Of a stretch of 64,000 bases of DNA, positions 1-8,150 are shown piece after piece (position 1 is the first letter of the stretch; every line of letters begins with the position of its first letter). The stretch comes from Nitrobacteraceae bacterium AZCC 2146 (GTDB lineage: Bacteria; Pseudomonadota; Alphaproteobacteria; Rhizobiales; Xanthobacteraceae). The translations under genes and the position numbers were made by a program. A model generated the notes under the pieces. The model searched no databases. It worked only from the letters and a program-made list of their open reading frames with translations, and was not told the origin of the DNA. The stretch spans positions 4,774,001 through 4,838,000 of the forward strand of contig JBAGRP010000001.1 of assembly GCA_036924855.1 (NCBI GenBank), read 5' to 3'.

Positions 1-773
1 AAGCCGTTATGCGCATCGTAATTGATCCGCACCATACCGCCGTCCTCGAGCCGCACCCGCGCTGAGCCCTGGATCTGGGTGAACAAGAGATCGGTCTGGT
101 TTTTCAGCCAGCAGATTTCGAGGCCGCGGCCGGCGATGGCGCCGTCCTCGATCTCGGCGCGATCGTAATACGGCACCAGCTTGCGGCGGCCGATCTTGCG
201 AAACACCTCGCCGCCGTTCGGCATGCTGCTGGACGCCTGGGACATGCCGCGCACGAACAGGTTCGACGGGCGGCGATACACTGGCACGGTGTAGACGTCG
301 GTTTTGGTGCGTGAGCCGTCAATGATCGGCTCGTAATAGCCGGTGACGAAGCCTTCGGGCTCGCCGAGCCGCGAGATCCGCATCGGCAAGAAATTCGCTT
401 CGAAGAAGGCACGCGCTTTGGCGTCGTCGGGAATCTCGCTTGCCCTGGCGGCACGACAGGGATCGCGCAGCGAGATGCCCAGCGCTTTCGAATCCTTCGC
501 CTTCGGATCCGTCGGCGGCTTGCGTTGCACGGAAATCGGATTGCAGCTGGCGCGAAACGCCTTGAAGGCCTGCAGGTGATCGTCCTCGCTCCAGCCGGCG
601 ATGTCGGCCCAGGCGACGGGCGCATACTGGCTGCCAGTGATTTCGAACGGCCAGCTAGGATGTAAATGTGAGACCCGCGCCGTCGCCGGCACAGGCAGCC
701 ATGCCGCCGCCATCACGCACAGCGCGGCAAGTCGGCCGGCGCCGGATGCGTTATTGAACGCTGCCGGTGCCAA
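1..773 (-). CDS. mltA: Membrane-bound lytic murein transglycosylase A (partial)
   Basis: The reading frame enters from the right and runs off the left edge, so the C-terminus with the catalytic Asp region is not in the window. The translation shows MltA-family blocks: VTGYYEP, VPVYRRP, RKLVPYYDRAEIEDG and LFTQIQGSARV. MltA enzymes cleave peptidoglycan glycan strands with formation of 1,6-anhydromuramic acid in the periplasm. The start is uncertain. A TTG at 773 overlapping the end of the Tim44 gene gives a full signal peptide whose core is RLAALCVMAAAWLPVPATA, while an ATG at 713 would cut into that core. The gene sits directly behind the Tim44-domain gene on the same strand, so the two are probably cotranscribed. 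Confidence 0.85.
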   Translation of the reverse strand, partial: MAPAAFNNASGAGRLAALCVMAAAWLPVPATARVSHLHPSWPFEITGSQYAPVAWADIAGWSEDDHLQAFKAFRASCNPISVQRKPPTDPKAKDSKALGISLRDPCRAARASEIPDDAKARAFFEANFLPMRISRLGEPEGFVTGYYEPIIDGSRTKTDVYTVPVYRRPSNLFVRGMSQASSSMPNGGEVFRKIGRRKLVPYYDRAEIEDGAIAGRGLEICWLKNQTDLLFTQIQGSARVRLEDGGMVRINYDAHNG

Positions 774-1458
774 CCAGCTTCCAGTTCGGATCGCGCGAGG
801 CGATGTCGCGGGCGAATGTCCAGACATCGGTGATATCGGTGACCTTTTCCGGATTTCCATCGACGATGGCGCCCGTTTTATCGCGGGTCACCGAGATCAT
901 CTGCGACACGAAACGCACGGTGAGCTGCGCGTTGCGATCGCGCACCTCGGCACTGACCAGTTCGGCCTTGTCGATCGAGACGAAGCGGGTTTCGGTCTTC
1001 TGCTCGTTCTTCTCACGCTCCTTGATCACGGCGTCGAAGCTCTCAAAGACTTCTGACGACAGTAGATCCTTCAGCGCGCGGCGGTCGCCGTTGGCGAAGG
1101 CCAGTACGATCATCTCATAGGCGCCGCGGGCGCCGGTGAGAAAATGTCGGGGGTCGAAGGAGGAATCCTGCGCGACAATGGCGTCAAGGCCCTGAGCCAG
1201 CGGCGTGCCGGGCTCGGCGAGGCCCTTCCAGCGATCGGTCGGCGGGATCACGTCGGCGGTCGGCGACAGCGTTGTCGGGTCGATGGCGCCACCCGGCATC
1301 TGCACGACGTTGCTGTCCGACACGCCGGGCGCGACGTCACGCGCGGCGGCGCGATCGAACGGCGGACGCTCGGTCCCGGTGCGCTGTCCCAGAACATTGC
1401 GCAGGCGCAGGAAAATGAAGACCGCCAGCGCCAGGAAGATGATGGTGTAAATATCCAC
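751..1458 (-). CDS. Tim44-like domain protein
   Basis: The 235-residue protein has an N-terminal membrane anchor (residues 3-19, IYTIIFLALAVFIFLRL), a variable Pro/Ala-rich linker and a C-terminal Tim44/TimA-like domain of about 120 residues that ends close to the C-terminus. The start is a GTG (complement of 1456-1458). In alphaproteobacteria such proteins are anchored in the inner membrane and face the periplasm or cytoplasm. The mitochondrial homologue docks Hsp70 at the TIM23 channel, but the bacterial role is not settled. It lies divergent from secB and just upstream of mltA, a common arrangement in Rhizobiales. The family call is secure and the function is not. Confidence 0.8.
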   Translation of the reverse strand: MDIYTIIFLALAVFIFLRLRNVLGQRTGTERPPFDRAAARDVAPGVSDSNVVQMPGGAIDPTTLSPTADVIPPTDRWKGLAEPGTPLAQGLDAIVAQDSSFDPRHFLTGARGAYEMIVLAFANGDRRALKDLLSSEVFESFDAVIKEREKNEQKTETRFVSIDKAELVSAEVRDRNAQLTVRFVSQMISVTRDKTGAIVDGNPEKVTDITDVWTFARDIASRDPNWKLVGTGSVQ

Positions 1459-1963
1459 GTCGCATTGCTTTCTGATCGGCGCCGGGCTGAGCCCGGCGGA
1501 AGAATGTCTCGCCCCGAACGGTCCAAAGAACGTTCCCGGGAACTGCAGGCACCATATGCACCCATATCAAGTGTGGACCTGACCCATGTAGGCATGAAAG
1601 CTGGGCCAGCCAATGGCGAGGTTCGGCCCGAGGCTGCGGCAAAGCCGCCATCCGTCGAGATCTCCCCGCTTCGATTTCGATGAATTCTAGCGTGTTTTGC
1701 CGGGCAGAGGAAATCGGATCGCAACCGGAAAACCCGCCCCTTCAACCGTTTAACCCGATTTATAGGCAAATGCGACCGGTTTTGCCGCGAGGCTCCCGCA
1801 ATCCCGGTTGCGCCGGACGACTTTCGCCAGGGGGCGGGCGGTGTCGTCCTTGTCGAACGCAACGGGGCTATGATAGCCACTCGCCCGACAAATGCATTTT
1901 ACCGTCCGCGCGAACGCCTGCGGACCGGTTCCCCTTCGCCCGACAGCGCTTCAGGAGATTTTT
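1459..1963. other. Intergenic region between the Tim44 gene and secB
   Basis: This 505-bp divergent spacer should carry the promoters for the leftward tim44-mltA unit and rightward secB. I see no convincing gene in it. The open frames present have no recognisable protein features. An fxsA gene, often found next to secB in related genomes, is not visible here. Confidence 0.5.
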
Positions 1964-2446
1964 ATGACCAACGGCAACGGCACCCCTCCCGAGGCGGCTT
2001 CCGCTCCCCAGCTCAACGTGCTGGCGCAATACACCAAGGACCTGTCGTTCGAAAACCCGAACGCTCCGGCCTCGCTGGCGCCGCAGGCGCAGCAGCCGAA
2101 CATCAACATCCAGATCAACGTTGCGGCCAACAACATTTCCGAGAACGAGTTCGAGGTGACGCTGTCGGTTGAGGGCAAGGCGGATAGCGCCGGCTCGGTG
2201 ATGTTCAGCTTCGAGCTGGCTTATGCCGGTGTGTTTCGCATCGTCAATGTGCCGCAGGAGAACCTGCACCCGCTGATCATGATCGAATGCCCGCGGCTGC
2301 TGTTCCCGTTCGCCCGCGAGATCATCGCCACCGCGGTGCGCGACGGCGGCTTCCCGCCGCTGATGCTGGACCCCGTGGATTTCGTCGGCCTCTACCGCCA
2401 GAACATGGAACGGCAGGCCCAGGCGGAGCAGGGCAAGTCGAACTAA
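1964..2446 (+). CDS. secB: Protein-export chaperone SecB
   Basis: The 160-residue acidic protein is the homotetrameric cytosolic chaperone that keeps preproteins unfolded and hands them to SecA. Recognisable SecB blocks include [14 protein letters not shown] (about residues 23-36), the beta-strand region [22 protein letters not shown] and [15 protein letters not shown], and the end block [17 protein letters not shown]. The start at ATG 1964 is chosen because CAGGAGA lies about 6 bases upstream and the protein then has the usual length. An in-frame ATG at 1892 would add a non-conserved extension. A palindromic repeat follows the stop codon. Confidence 0.95.
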   Translation: MTNGNGTPPEAASAPQLNVLAQYTKDLSFENPNAPASLAPQAQQPNINIQINVAANNISENEFEVTLSVEGKADSAGSVMFSFELAYAGVFRIVNVPQENLHPLIMIECPRLLFPFAREIIATAVRDGGFPPLMLDPVDFVGLYRQNMERQAQAEQGKSN

Positions 2447-2475
2447 AACATTCTGGATTCGCGTGACTTAGACAC

Positions 2476-2600
2476 TGTCATTCCGGGATGCACGCAGACG
2501 GCGAAGCCGGCTGGCGTGCAGACCCGGAATCCCGACCTGCTCAACTATCTCGGGATTCCGGGTTCGCTCGCAGCTGACGCTGCTCTCGCCCCGGAATGAC
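2476..2600. repeat. Palindromic intergenic repeat, GTCATTCCGGG family (copy 1)
   Basis: The element begins GTCATTCCGGG and ends CCCCGGAATGAC, with internal complementary segments (CCCGGAATCCCGA / TCGGGATTCCGGG). A second member of the same family lies at 44141-44273. It sits between the convergent genes secB and dnaQ and may act as a bidirectional transcription-termination or RNA-stability hairpin. Confidence 0.8.
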
Positions 2601-2604
2601 AAAC

Positions 2605-3297
2605 TCAGCCCAGAAAATCATTCCAGATCGGTTTGTCGCCCAGCGAGGCGACAAACGCACGGTGGTCTGTCCGATCGGACTCGGTAATGCGGGGCGCGAG
2701 CGGTTCCGTGCGCTGACGCCGCGGCGCATCGTTGATGCCACCGGTGTGCTGCACCGGAACGTCGTCGGCCAAGATCAGCTGCGACTGCCGGGCGCCGATC
2801 AGGTCGATATAGACCTCGGCCAGCAATTCCGAATCGAGCAGCGCGCCGTGCTTGGTGCGGCGGGAATTGTCGATTTGATAGCGTGAGCAGAGATCGTCGA
2901 GCCGGTTCGACACGCCGGGATGCTTGCGCCGCGCCAGCATCAGCGTGTCCACCAGACGGTCGCGTGGGATCTGCGGCCGCTTGATACGGTCGAGCTCGGC
3001 ATTGATGAAGCCGATATCGAACGAGGCGTTGTGGATCACCAGCGGCGCATCGCCGATGAATTCCAGAAAGGCATCGACCACCTCGGAGAACAGCGGCTTA
3101 GTCGAGAGGAATTCGGCCGACAGCCCGTGCACGTTGAAGGCCTCGAGCGGCATGTCGCGCTGCGGGTTGATATGGCAGTGATAGGTCTGGCCGGTGGGCA
3201 TGCGGTTGTAGATTTCGACACAGCCGATTTCGACCAGCCGGTCGCCGCGCAGCGGATCGAGGCCAGTGGTTTCGGTATCGAGAACGATTTCGCGCAT
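2605..3297 (-). CDS. dnaQ: DNA polymerase III epsilon subunit (proofreading exonuclease)
   Basis: The 230-residue DnaQ protein supplies the 3'-5' proofreading exonuclease of the replicative polymerase III core. The ExoI motif DTETTG is at residues 7-12, ExoII HNASFDIGFIN at 89-99, and the ExoIIIe-type HGALLD at 150-155, which gives all four acidic metal ligands and the catalytic His. The gene starts at ATG 3297, is followed by no further leftward gene until mltA, and lies 25 bases downstream of coaE, so the two are likely cotranscribed with maf and ppsR. Confidence 0.95.
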   Translation of the reverse strand: MREIVLDTETTGLDPLRGDRLVEIGCVEIYNRMPTGQTYHCHINPQRDMPLEAFNVHGLSAEFLSTKPLFSEVVDAFLEFIGDAPLVIHNASFDIGFINAELDRIKRPQIPRDRLVDTLMLARRKHPGVSNRLDDLCSRYQIDNSRRTKHGALLDSELLAEVYIDLIGARQSQLILADDVPVQHTGGINDAPRRQRTEPLAPRITESDRTDHRAFVASLGDKPIWNDFLG

Positions 3298-3322
3298 CGT
3301 CTATGCCTGGCTGTAAGGGGAA

Positions 3323-3922
3323 TCAGGGTCGTCGCCGCGGCATCCTAGCAGCCTGGGCTAGAATTTCACCGATCTGCGCGCGTACGGGGTCGAGCCCATC
3401 GGAGGTATCCACCACGAAATCGGCGCGCTTGCGCTTTTCGGCGTCGGGGAGCTGCCGCGCCAGGATGGCATCGAGCTTCTCGGGCGTCATGTTGTCGCGC
3501 GCCAGAATGCGCTGACGCTGCAGTTCCGGGTTGGTCGTCACCACGACAACGGCATCGACGCGCTTTTCGCCGCCGGTCTCATACAACAGCGGCACATCGA
3601 CCACCGCCACCGGGGCTCCGGATCGTTCGGCATCGTCGAGAAATTTCTTGTGATGGGCGCCCAGCAAGGGATGCACGATCTGCTCCAGCCGCTTCATCGC
3701 GGCGGGGTCATGAATCACCTGCGCCGAGAGCTTTGCGCGATCGACCTTGCCGTCTACCGTGGTGCCGGGGAATGCTGCCTCGATCAACGGCGCGGCCTCG
3801 CCTTCATAGATCAGGTGCACGGTAGCATCGGCGTCATAGACCGGCACGCCGGCCTCCGCGAACAGTTTTGCGGTGGTCGATTTACCCATTCCGATCGAGC
3901 CGGTCAGCCCCAGTACAAGCAT
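3323..3922 (-). CDS. coaE: Dephospho-CoA kinase
   Basis: The 199-residue protein carries the P-loop GSIGMGKS at residues 8-15 and the CoaE pattern of an early DAD motif (VPVYDAD) and a lid region rich in Arg. It phosphorylates the 3'-hydroxyl of dephospho-CoA, the last step of CoA synthesis. ATG 3922 is preferred over the TTG one codon upstream because AGAGG lies 5 bases before it. Only 15 bases separate it from maf upstream. In many Rhizobiales aroE sits between these two genes, but here it does not. Confidence 0.93.
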   Translation of the reverse strand: MLVLGLTGSIGMGKSTTAKLFAEAGVPVYDADATVHLIYEGEAAPLIEAAFPGTTVDGKVDRAKLSAQVIHDPAAMKRLEQIVHPLLGAHHKKFLDDAERSGAPVAVVDVPLLYETGGEKRVDAVVVVTTNPELQRQRILARDNMTPEKLDAILARQLPDAEKRKRADFVVDTSDGLDPVRAQIGEILAQAARMPRRRP

Positions 3923-3937
3923 CAAAACCTCTTCGAT

Positions 3938-4546
3938 TCAGATCGCGACCAAGTGCGCGCTGCGGAGAAAACCAAGCAGCGGCAACAACGGGAGACCAAG
4001 AATGGTGAAGTGGTCACCCTCGATGCGCTCGAACAGATGCACGCCAAGGCTCTCGAGCTGATAGGCGCCGACACTGGTGGTGACAGCATCTCCCGCAGCA
4101 TCCAGATAGGCAGCAATCGCAGCTTCGTCCATGGCACGCATGGTCATCCGCGCCACCGACACATCAGCGAATAATGTCTCGCCATCGCGGACAACGGCAA
4201 TGGCCGAGTGCAGTTCATGGGTTTTACCCGCGAGCGAGAGCAACTGCTCGGCCGCCTGCATGCGTCCGGATGGCTTGCTGAACAGCCGTTCGCCGAGAGC
4301 CAATGTCTGGTCCGCGCCTACAACATATCGTCCGGGATTATTCGTGGAAATAAACAGCGCTTTTTTTTCCGCGAGCAGCGCAGCGATGTCGCCCGGCGCT
4401 TTCAATCCTGATGCCTGCTGAATCTCGCGCTCATCGATATCGGCGGGAATCGCATCGAACGGAATGCTAGCGTTCTTCAAAAGCAACTGCCGCGCAAAAC
4501 TTTGCGAAGCCAGAATCAGCGACTGTTCACCACGCCAGACGGTCAT
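3938..4546 (-). CDS. maf: Maf-family nucleotide pyrophosphatase
   Basis: The 202-residue Maf/YceF/YhdE-type protein hydrolyses non-canonical or modified nucleoside triphosphates to monophosphates. It shows the N-terminal substrate-binding block [11 protein letters not shown] (residues 10-20), a DERE motif near residue 38, and the GADQTLAL block at 77-84 with the catalytic Asp. The usual SxxR appears here as SFAR. The start codon overlaps the stop of ppsR by four bases, indicating translational coupling. The exact substrate class cannot be fixed from sequence. Confidence 0.9.
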   Translation of the reverse strand: MTVWRGEQSLILASQSFARQLLLKNASIPFDAIPADIDEREIQQASGLKAPGDIAALLAEKKALFISTNNPGRYVVGADQTLALGERLFSKPSGRMQAAEQLLSLAGKTHELHSAIAVVRDGETLFADVSVARMTMRAMDEAAIAAYLDAAGDAVTTSVGAYQLESLGVHLFERIEGDHFTILGLPLLPLLGFLRSAHLVAI

Positions 4547-5391
4547 TCGGCGAGCCGCTGCCGCTGCCGATCGGCCATTAGCTTCATGATCGCCGCGGCG
4601 GTTTCCTCGATCGAGCGGCGGGTGACATCGAGCAAAGCCCAGCCGTATTTCGCACTCAGCTTTCGCGCATAGGTCACTTCGTCGGCAACGGCCTGACGAT
4701 CGATATAGTCCTCATTGCCGGGGTCGGCGCCGATGCTCAGCAAACGGTTTTGCCGGACCTGAATCAGACGCTCCGGCGTCGCATGCAGGCTGACGATCAG
4801 CGGGTTCTTCAGGATTTCGAGCTGACGCGGAATCGGGATGCCCGGCACCAATGGTACGTTGGCCGCACGAACACCGCGGTTCGCGAGATAGATCGAGGTC
4901 GGCGTCTTCGAGGTTCGCGATACGCCAACGAGAACCACGTCCGCCTCTTCCAGTCCTTCGACGTGCTGGCCATCGTCATGCATCATCGAATAATTCAGCG
5001 CGTCGATGCGCTTGAAATATTCTGCATTCAAGGTGTGCTGCGCGCCGACGCGGCCGGTGGTGGAAGCACCAAGATAGGCCTGGAACAGTTGCATGACCGG
5101 GCCGATGATCGACAGGCTCGGGCTGTTGATCTCCTGGCATTTCGCTTCGAGCCGCCCGACCAGATCTTTTTCCAGCAGCGTAAAAAGCACGATGCCCGGC
5201 GCTTCCTCGATTTCGCTCAGCACGCGGTCGAGCTGCTTTTGACTGCGCACGAGAGGATAGACATGCTCGACCGGGGTGACGTTGGCGTATTGCGCCGCGA
5301 CCGCGCGCGCCACGGTGATCAGGGTTTCGCCGGTCGAATCAGAAACCAGATGGAGATGAAAATAGCTGCCGGTGGCGGGCACCATGACCAT
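4543..5391 (-). CDS. ppsR: Pyruvate,phosphate dikinase regulatory protein (DUF299)
   Basis: The 282-residue protein belongs to the bifunctional kinase/pyrophosphorylase family that switches pyruvate,phosphate dikinase (or PEP synthase) on and off by phosphorylating and dephosphorylating a Thr. Diagnostic blocks are [13 protein letters not shown] (residues 11-23) and the P-loop-like [11 protein letters not shown] (156-166). ATG 5391 is used because AGGA lies 5 bases upstream, with a second in-frame ATG two codons later. It heads the leftward unit ppsR-maf-coaE-dnaQ, and its upstream side is the candidate replication origin. Confidence 0.92.
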   Translation of the reverse strand: MVMVPATGSYFHLHLVSDSTGETLITVARAVAAQYANVTPVEHVYPLVRSQKQLDRVLSEIEEAPGIVLFTLLEKDLVGRLEAKCQEINSPSLSIIGPVMQLFQAYLGASTTGRVGAQHTLNAEYFKRIDALNYSMMHDDGQHVEGLEEADVVLVGVSRTSKTPTSIYLANRGVRAANVPLVPGIPIPRQLEILKNPLIVSLHATPERLIQVRQNRLLSIGADPGNEDYIDRQAVADEVTYARKLSAKYGWALLDVTRRSIEETAAAIMKLMADRQRQRLAE

Positions 5392-5856
5392 GTATGTCCT
5401 GTGAATCGCTGTGGAGCTTTTCCGCGAGATCCGCCGCCGCCGCCGCGCGTCCGGGATAACTCGGATTCTTCTTCACAGGCCTCATGAATGGATAACGTTC
5501 GGCGGTTGCCCGAATGATAATGGGGTTATGTGGATTTGTCTCTTGGTAAACCGACGGCAGGGCCGCGCAAGTGGCTGCGCGGTATATCGTTCTTTCAATC
5601 GAGGAGTACCTGCAAAAATCATGGGACGATGTGCATAAGCCCGGGACAAAACGGGATGGCGTTGCGCGAGCCCAATCCACCGCTACTTAGACTCAAACCT
5701 AAGAATCTATAAGTATTGTTTTAGAAAAGGATCGCTTGCGGATATCCCGTCGATCGGGTCTTTATCCGTCGTCGCTGTCACGCCGATGTTTGGCCGAACG
5801 TTCCGGTGTTACAGGCTGACGATGCGCAAGATTGCCGGCGAGTGAGAGCTTTCGAG
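5392..5856. other. Candidate chromosomal replication origin (oriC)
   Basis: This 465-bp gene-free stretch separates leftward ppsR from rightward hemJ. It contains TGTGCATAA at 5630-5638, whose complement matches the DnaA-box consensus TTATNCACA, plus weaker boxes such as TGTGGATTT (near 5529) and AATGGATAA (near 5487). An AT-rich segment (about 5686-5728) holds the inverted repeat CTTAG-N8-CTAAG. Four GANTC methylation sites occur at 5403, 5464, 5690 and 5703. In Caulobacter and relatives the origin lies beside hemE in this gene neighbourhood, and parAB with parS is nearby here. Function as an origin is inference. Confidence 0.5.
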
Positions 5857-6279
5857 ATGTACGAATGGGCCAAGGCACTGCATGTGATCGCTGTCATCTC
5901 CTGGATGGCGGGCATGCTGTATTTGCCGCGGTTGTTCGTCTACCACTGCGACGCCGAAATTGGCTCGAAGCAATCCGAAACCTTCAAGGTGATGGAACGC
6001 CGGCTGCTCAGGGCGATCATCAATCCGGCGATGGCCGCGACCTGGATTTTGGGATTGTACCTCGCCTGGGCGGGCCACTTGTTCACGGCCGGCTGGTTTC
6101 ACGGCAAGCTGCTGCTGGTGATCCTGATGTCTGGTGTGCATGGTTTTTTCAGCGCCCGAGTGCGCGATTTTGCCAACGACAAGAACACCCGAAGCCAGAA
6201 ATTCTATCGTATAATCAATGAAGTACCAACGGTCCTGATGATCGGCATCGTGATCCTGGTGATCGTCAGGCCATTCTGA
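5857..6279 (+). CDS. hemJ: Protoporphyrinogen oxidase HemJ
   Basis: The 140-residue integral membrane protein belongs to the HemJ (UPF0093) family that oxidises protoporphyrinogen IX to protoporphyrin IX in haem synthesis. The N-terminal block WAKALHVIAVISWMAGMLYLPRLFVYH contains the conserved His, and there are about four membrane segments (residues 5-25, 54-70, 79-97, 121-138). ATG 5857 is the likely start, with a GTG five codons upstream (5842) as the alternative. hemE, usual next to this gene in relatives, is not present in the window. rho follows in the same direction. Confidence 0.85.
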   Translation: MYEWAKALHVIAVISWMAGMLYLPRLFVYHCDAEIGSKQSETFKVMERRLLRAIINPAMAATWILGLYLAWAGHLFTAGWFHGKLLLVILMSGVHGFFSARVRDFANDKNTRSQKFYRIINEVPTVLMIGIVILVIVRPF

Positions 6280-6314
6280 CGAAGCGGCTGCCCGAGCAGG
6301 CAGCAGCGAATTGC

Positions 6315-6343
6315 TTGCGTGGTGTCATCCGATTTCATATATT
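6315..6343 (+). promoter_or_regulatory. Putative sigma70-type promoter of rho
   Basis: TTGCGT (6315-6320) and TATATT (6338-6343) are separated by exactly 17 bases. Initiation would be near 6350, giving a leader of about 200 bases before the rho start codon. Confidence 0.5.
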
Positions 6344-6349
6344 GGGGTC

Positions 6350-6552
6350 TCCCACCCCACGCAGGCGATGTGGTTTCGTTCCGGTTTTAGAATTCGACCG
6401 GCCGCCATGTCAGGCTTGAAGCCTCTTCAGCACCTTCCTTGCTCAAGACTTCCTTCCTGAAGACCTGCGGACTTTCCTGATCTTCTGGCGTCCGCATTTT
6501 CTTCGGCCACCTCGCACCCCACTCCTCCCCGACTTTCCACAGGACCATCCCA
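6350..6552 (+). promoter_or_regulatory. C-rich untranslated leader of rho
   Basis: From about 6411 to 6550 the sense strand is strongly pyrimidine-rich and G-poor, with runs such as CACCTTCCTTGC and CACCCCACTCCTCCCCGAC. Such unstructured C-rich RNA is what Rho binds (rut-like), and rho is autoregulated by premature termination in E. coli. The same control here is an inference from base composition. Confidence 0.45.
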
Positions 6553-7818
6553 ATGCGGGAAATGAAACTACAGGACCTCAAGGCCAAGACGCCCGCCGAG
6601 CTCGTCTCGTTTGCGGAAGAGCTTGGGGTCGAAAACGCCAGCACCATGCGCAAGCAGGAGTTGATGTTCGCCAGCCTCAAGCAGCTGGCCATCAAGGAAA
6701 CCGACATCATCGGCGAAGGCGTCGTCGAGGTTCTCTCCGACGGTTTTGGATTTTTGCGCTCGCCCGATGCGAATTACCTGCCGGGTCCGGACGATATCTA
6801 CGTCTCGCCATCGCAGATCCGCCGTTTCGGTCTGCGCACCGGCGACACCATTGAAGGCCATATTCGCAGCCCGAAGGAAGGCGAACGCTATTTCGCGCTG
6901 CTCAAGGTCAACACCCTCAATTTCGAAGATCCGGAAAAGTCCAAGCACAAGGTCAATTTCGACAATCTGACCCCGCTGTTTCCGGACCAGCGCTTCCGCC
7001 TCGAGCTGGAAGACCCGACCCGCAAGGACCTTTCCGCCCGTGTGATCGACATCGTCGCGCCGATCGGCAAAGGCCAGCGCGCGCTGATCGTGGCGCCGCC
7101 GCGCACCGGCAAGACCGTTCTGATGCAGAACATCGCGCATTCGATCACCGCCAATCACCCGGAATGCTACCTGATCGTGCTGCTGATCGATGAGCGGCCG
7201 GAAGAAGTCACCGACATGCAGCGATCGGTGAAGGGCGAGGTGGTTTCCTCGACCTTCGACGAACCCGCGGTGCGTCATGTCCAGGTCGCCGAAATGGTAA
7301 TCGAGAAGGCCAAGCGTCTGGTCGAACACGGCCGCGATGTCGTCATTCTGCTGGATTCGATCACCCGCCTCGGCCGCGCCTACAATACCGTGGTACCGTC
7401 CTCCGGCAAGGTTTTGACCGGCGGCGTCGACGCCAACGCGTTGCAGCGGCCGAAGCGATTCTTCGGTGCGGCCCGCAACATCGAGGAGGGCGGCTCGCTG
7501 ACGATCATCGCCACCGCGCTGGTCGATACCGGCAGCCGCATGGACGAAGTGATCTTCGAAGAGTTCAAGGGTACCGGCAACTCCGAGCTGATCCTCGACC
7601 GCAAGGTATCCGACAAGCGGACCTTCCCTGCGATCGACATCTCGCGCTCCGGCACCCGCAAGGAAGAACTCATCACCGATCCGCAGTTGCTCAAGAAGAT
7701 GTACGTGCTGCGCCGGATCCTCAATCCGATGGGCACCATGGACGCGATCGACTTCCTGCTCGACAAGCTCCGCAACACCAAGAACAACTCGGAATTCTTC
7801 GAGTCGATGAATACCTGA
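6553..7818 (+). CDS. rho: Transcription termination factor Rho
   Basis: The 421-residue hexameric RNA helicase terminates transcription on unstructured RNA. The N-terminal Rho-N region is followed by the cold-shock-like RNA-binding domain with the RNP1-like motif GFGFLRS (about 64-70), Walker A PPRTGKT (about 181-187), Walker [16 protein letters not shown] (about 262-276) and the Q/R-loop region ending in the conserved FLLDKL block. Length and motifs are typical. A strong intrinsic terminator follows at 7843, so the gene is probably transcribed on its own from the promoter near 6315. Confidence 0.97.
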   Translation: MREMKLQDLKAKTPAELVSFAEELGVENASTMRKQELMFASLKQLAIKETDIIGEGVVEVLSDGFGFLRSPDANYLPGPDDIYVSPSQIRRFGLRTGDTIEGHIRSPKEGERYFALLKVNTLNFEDPEKSKHKVNFDNLTPLFPDQRFRLELEDPTRKDLSARVIDIVAPIGKGQRALIVAPPRTGKTVLMQNIAHSITANHPECYLIVLLIDERPEEVTDMQRSVKGEVVSSTFDEPAVRHVQVAEMVIEKAKRLVEHGRDVVILLDSITRLGRAYNTVVPSSGKVLTGGVDANALQRPKRFFGAARNIEEGGSLTIIATALVDTGSRMDEVIFEEFKGTGNSELILDRKVSDKRTFPAIDISRSGTRKEELITDPQLLKKMYVLRRILNPMGTMDAIDFLLDKLRNTKNNSEFFESMNT

Positions 7819-7842
7819 TCCCGGGAGACCGGATTGGACAGA

Positions 7843-7878
7843 AGGCGCTCCGGGCAACCGGGGCGCCTTTTTTGTTTT
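7843..7878 (+). terminator. Intrinsic terminator of rho
   Basis: A ten-pair stem with one G-T pair (GGCGCTCCGG / CCGGGGCGCC) closes a GCAA tetraloop at 7854-7857 and is followed by TTTTTTGTTTT. Confidence 0.9.
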
Positions 7879-7900
7879 GGCGGGCAAATGTTTTAGTCAG

Positions 7901-8001
7901 GCCTCATGGCGAGGACGCGCCCCTTGGCACCGTCTCGAACCATGGAGCAGAGCATTCATCCTTCGAGACGCGCGCCAAGTGGCGCCTCCTCAGGATGAGG
8001 G
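7901..8001. repeat. Palindromic repeat, CTCATCCTGAGGAG/CGTCTCGAA family (copy 1)
   Basis: The element contains inverted modules GCCTCATGG..GTCTCGAACCATGG and CATCCTTCGAGACGCGC..CCTCCTCAGGATGAGG. The same modules recur at 9604-9709 and 12502-12597. From its end to mnmE (about 150 bases) I see only a short GTTGCAGCAAAG-type tandem repeat (about 8058-8092) and no gene. Confidence 0.8.
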
Positions 8002-8150
8002 AGACCCATGGTCAAGGAGTAGTCCCCGGGTGTGTGGGGCCGCTCATGTTGCGGCATTTGTTGCAGCAAAGATTGCAGCAAAGGCTGCAGCATAAATCAG
8101 ACTAATTCGAATTTCGTTTGCGTTTACAACGGGGCGGCGACAAATAGGCG

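Noticed and set aside
104..625. Open frame of 173 codons, minus strand
   Set aside because: It overlaps mltA in another frame and is an Arg/Pro/Ser-rich shadow typical of high-GC coding DNA.
1680..1967. 95-codon frame upstream of secB
   Set aside because: Pro/Arg-rich, no Shine-Dalgarno, ends in the secB start region and does not resemble FxsA.
6287..6304. Possible terminator after hemJ (GCTGCC-CGAGCA-GGCAGC)
   Set aside because: The stem has only six pairs and no T run follows, so read-through into rho cannot be excluded.
6568..7887. 439-codon open frame opposite rho
   Set aside because: It lies antisense to a fully conserved gene; its composition (His/Asp/Arg-rich) shows no family pattern.
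7877..8095. Short frame ending in AAK-type repeats
   Set aside because: Most of it is the palindromic repeat translated. The AAK end reflects the GCAGCAAAG-type tandem repeat, not a supported protein.
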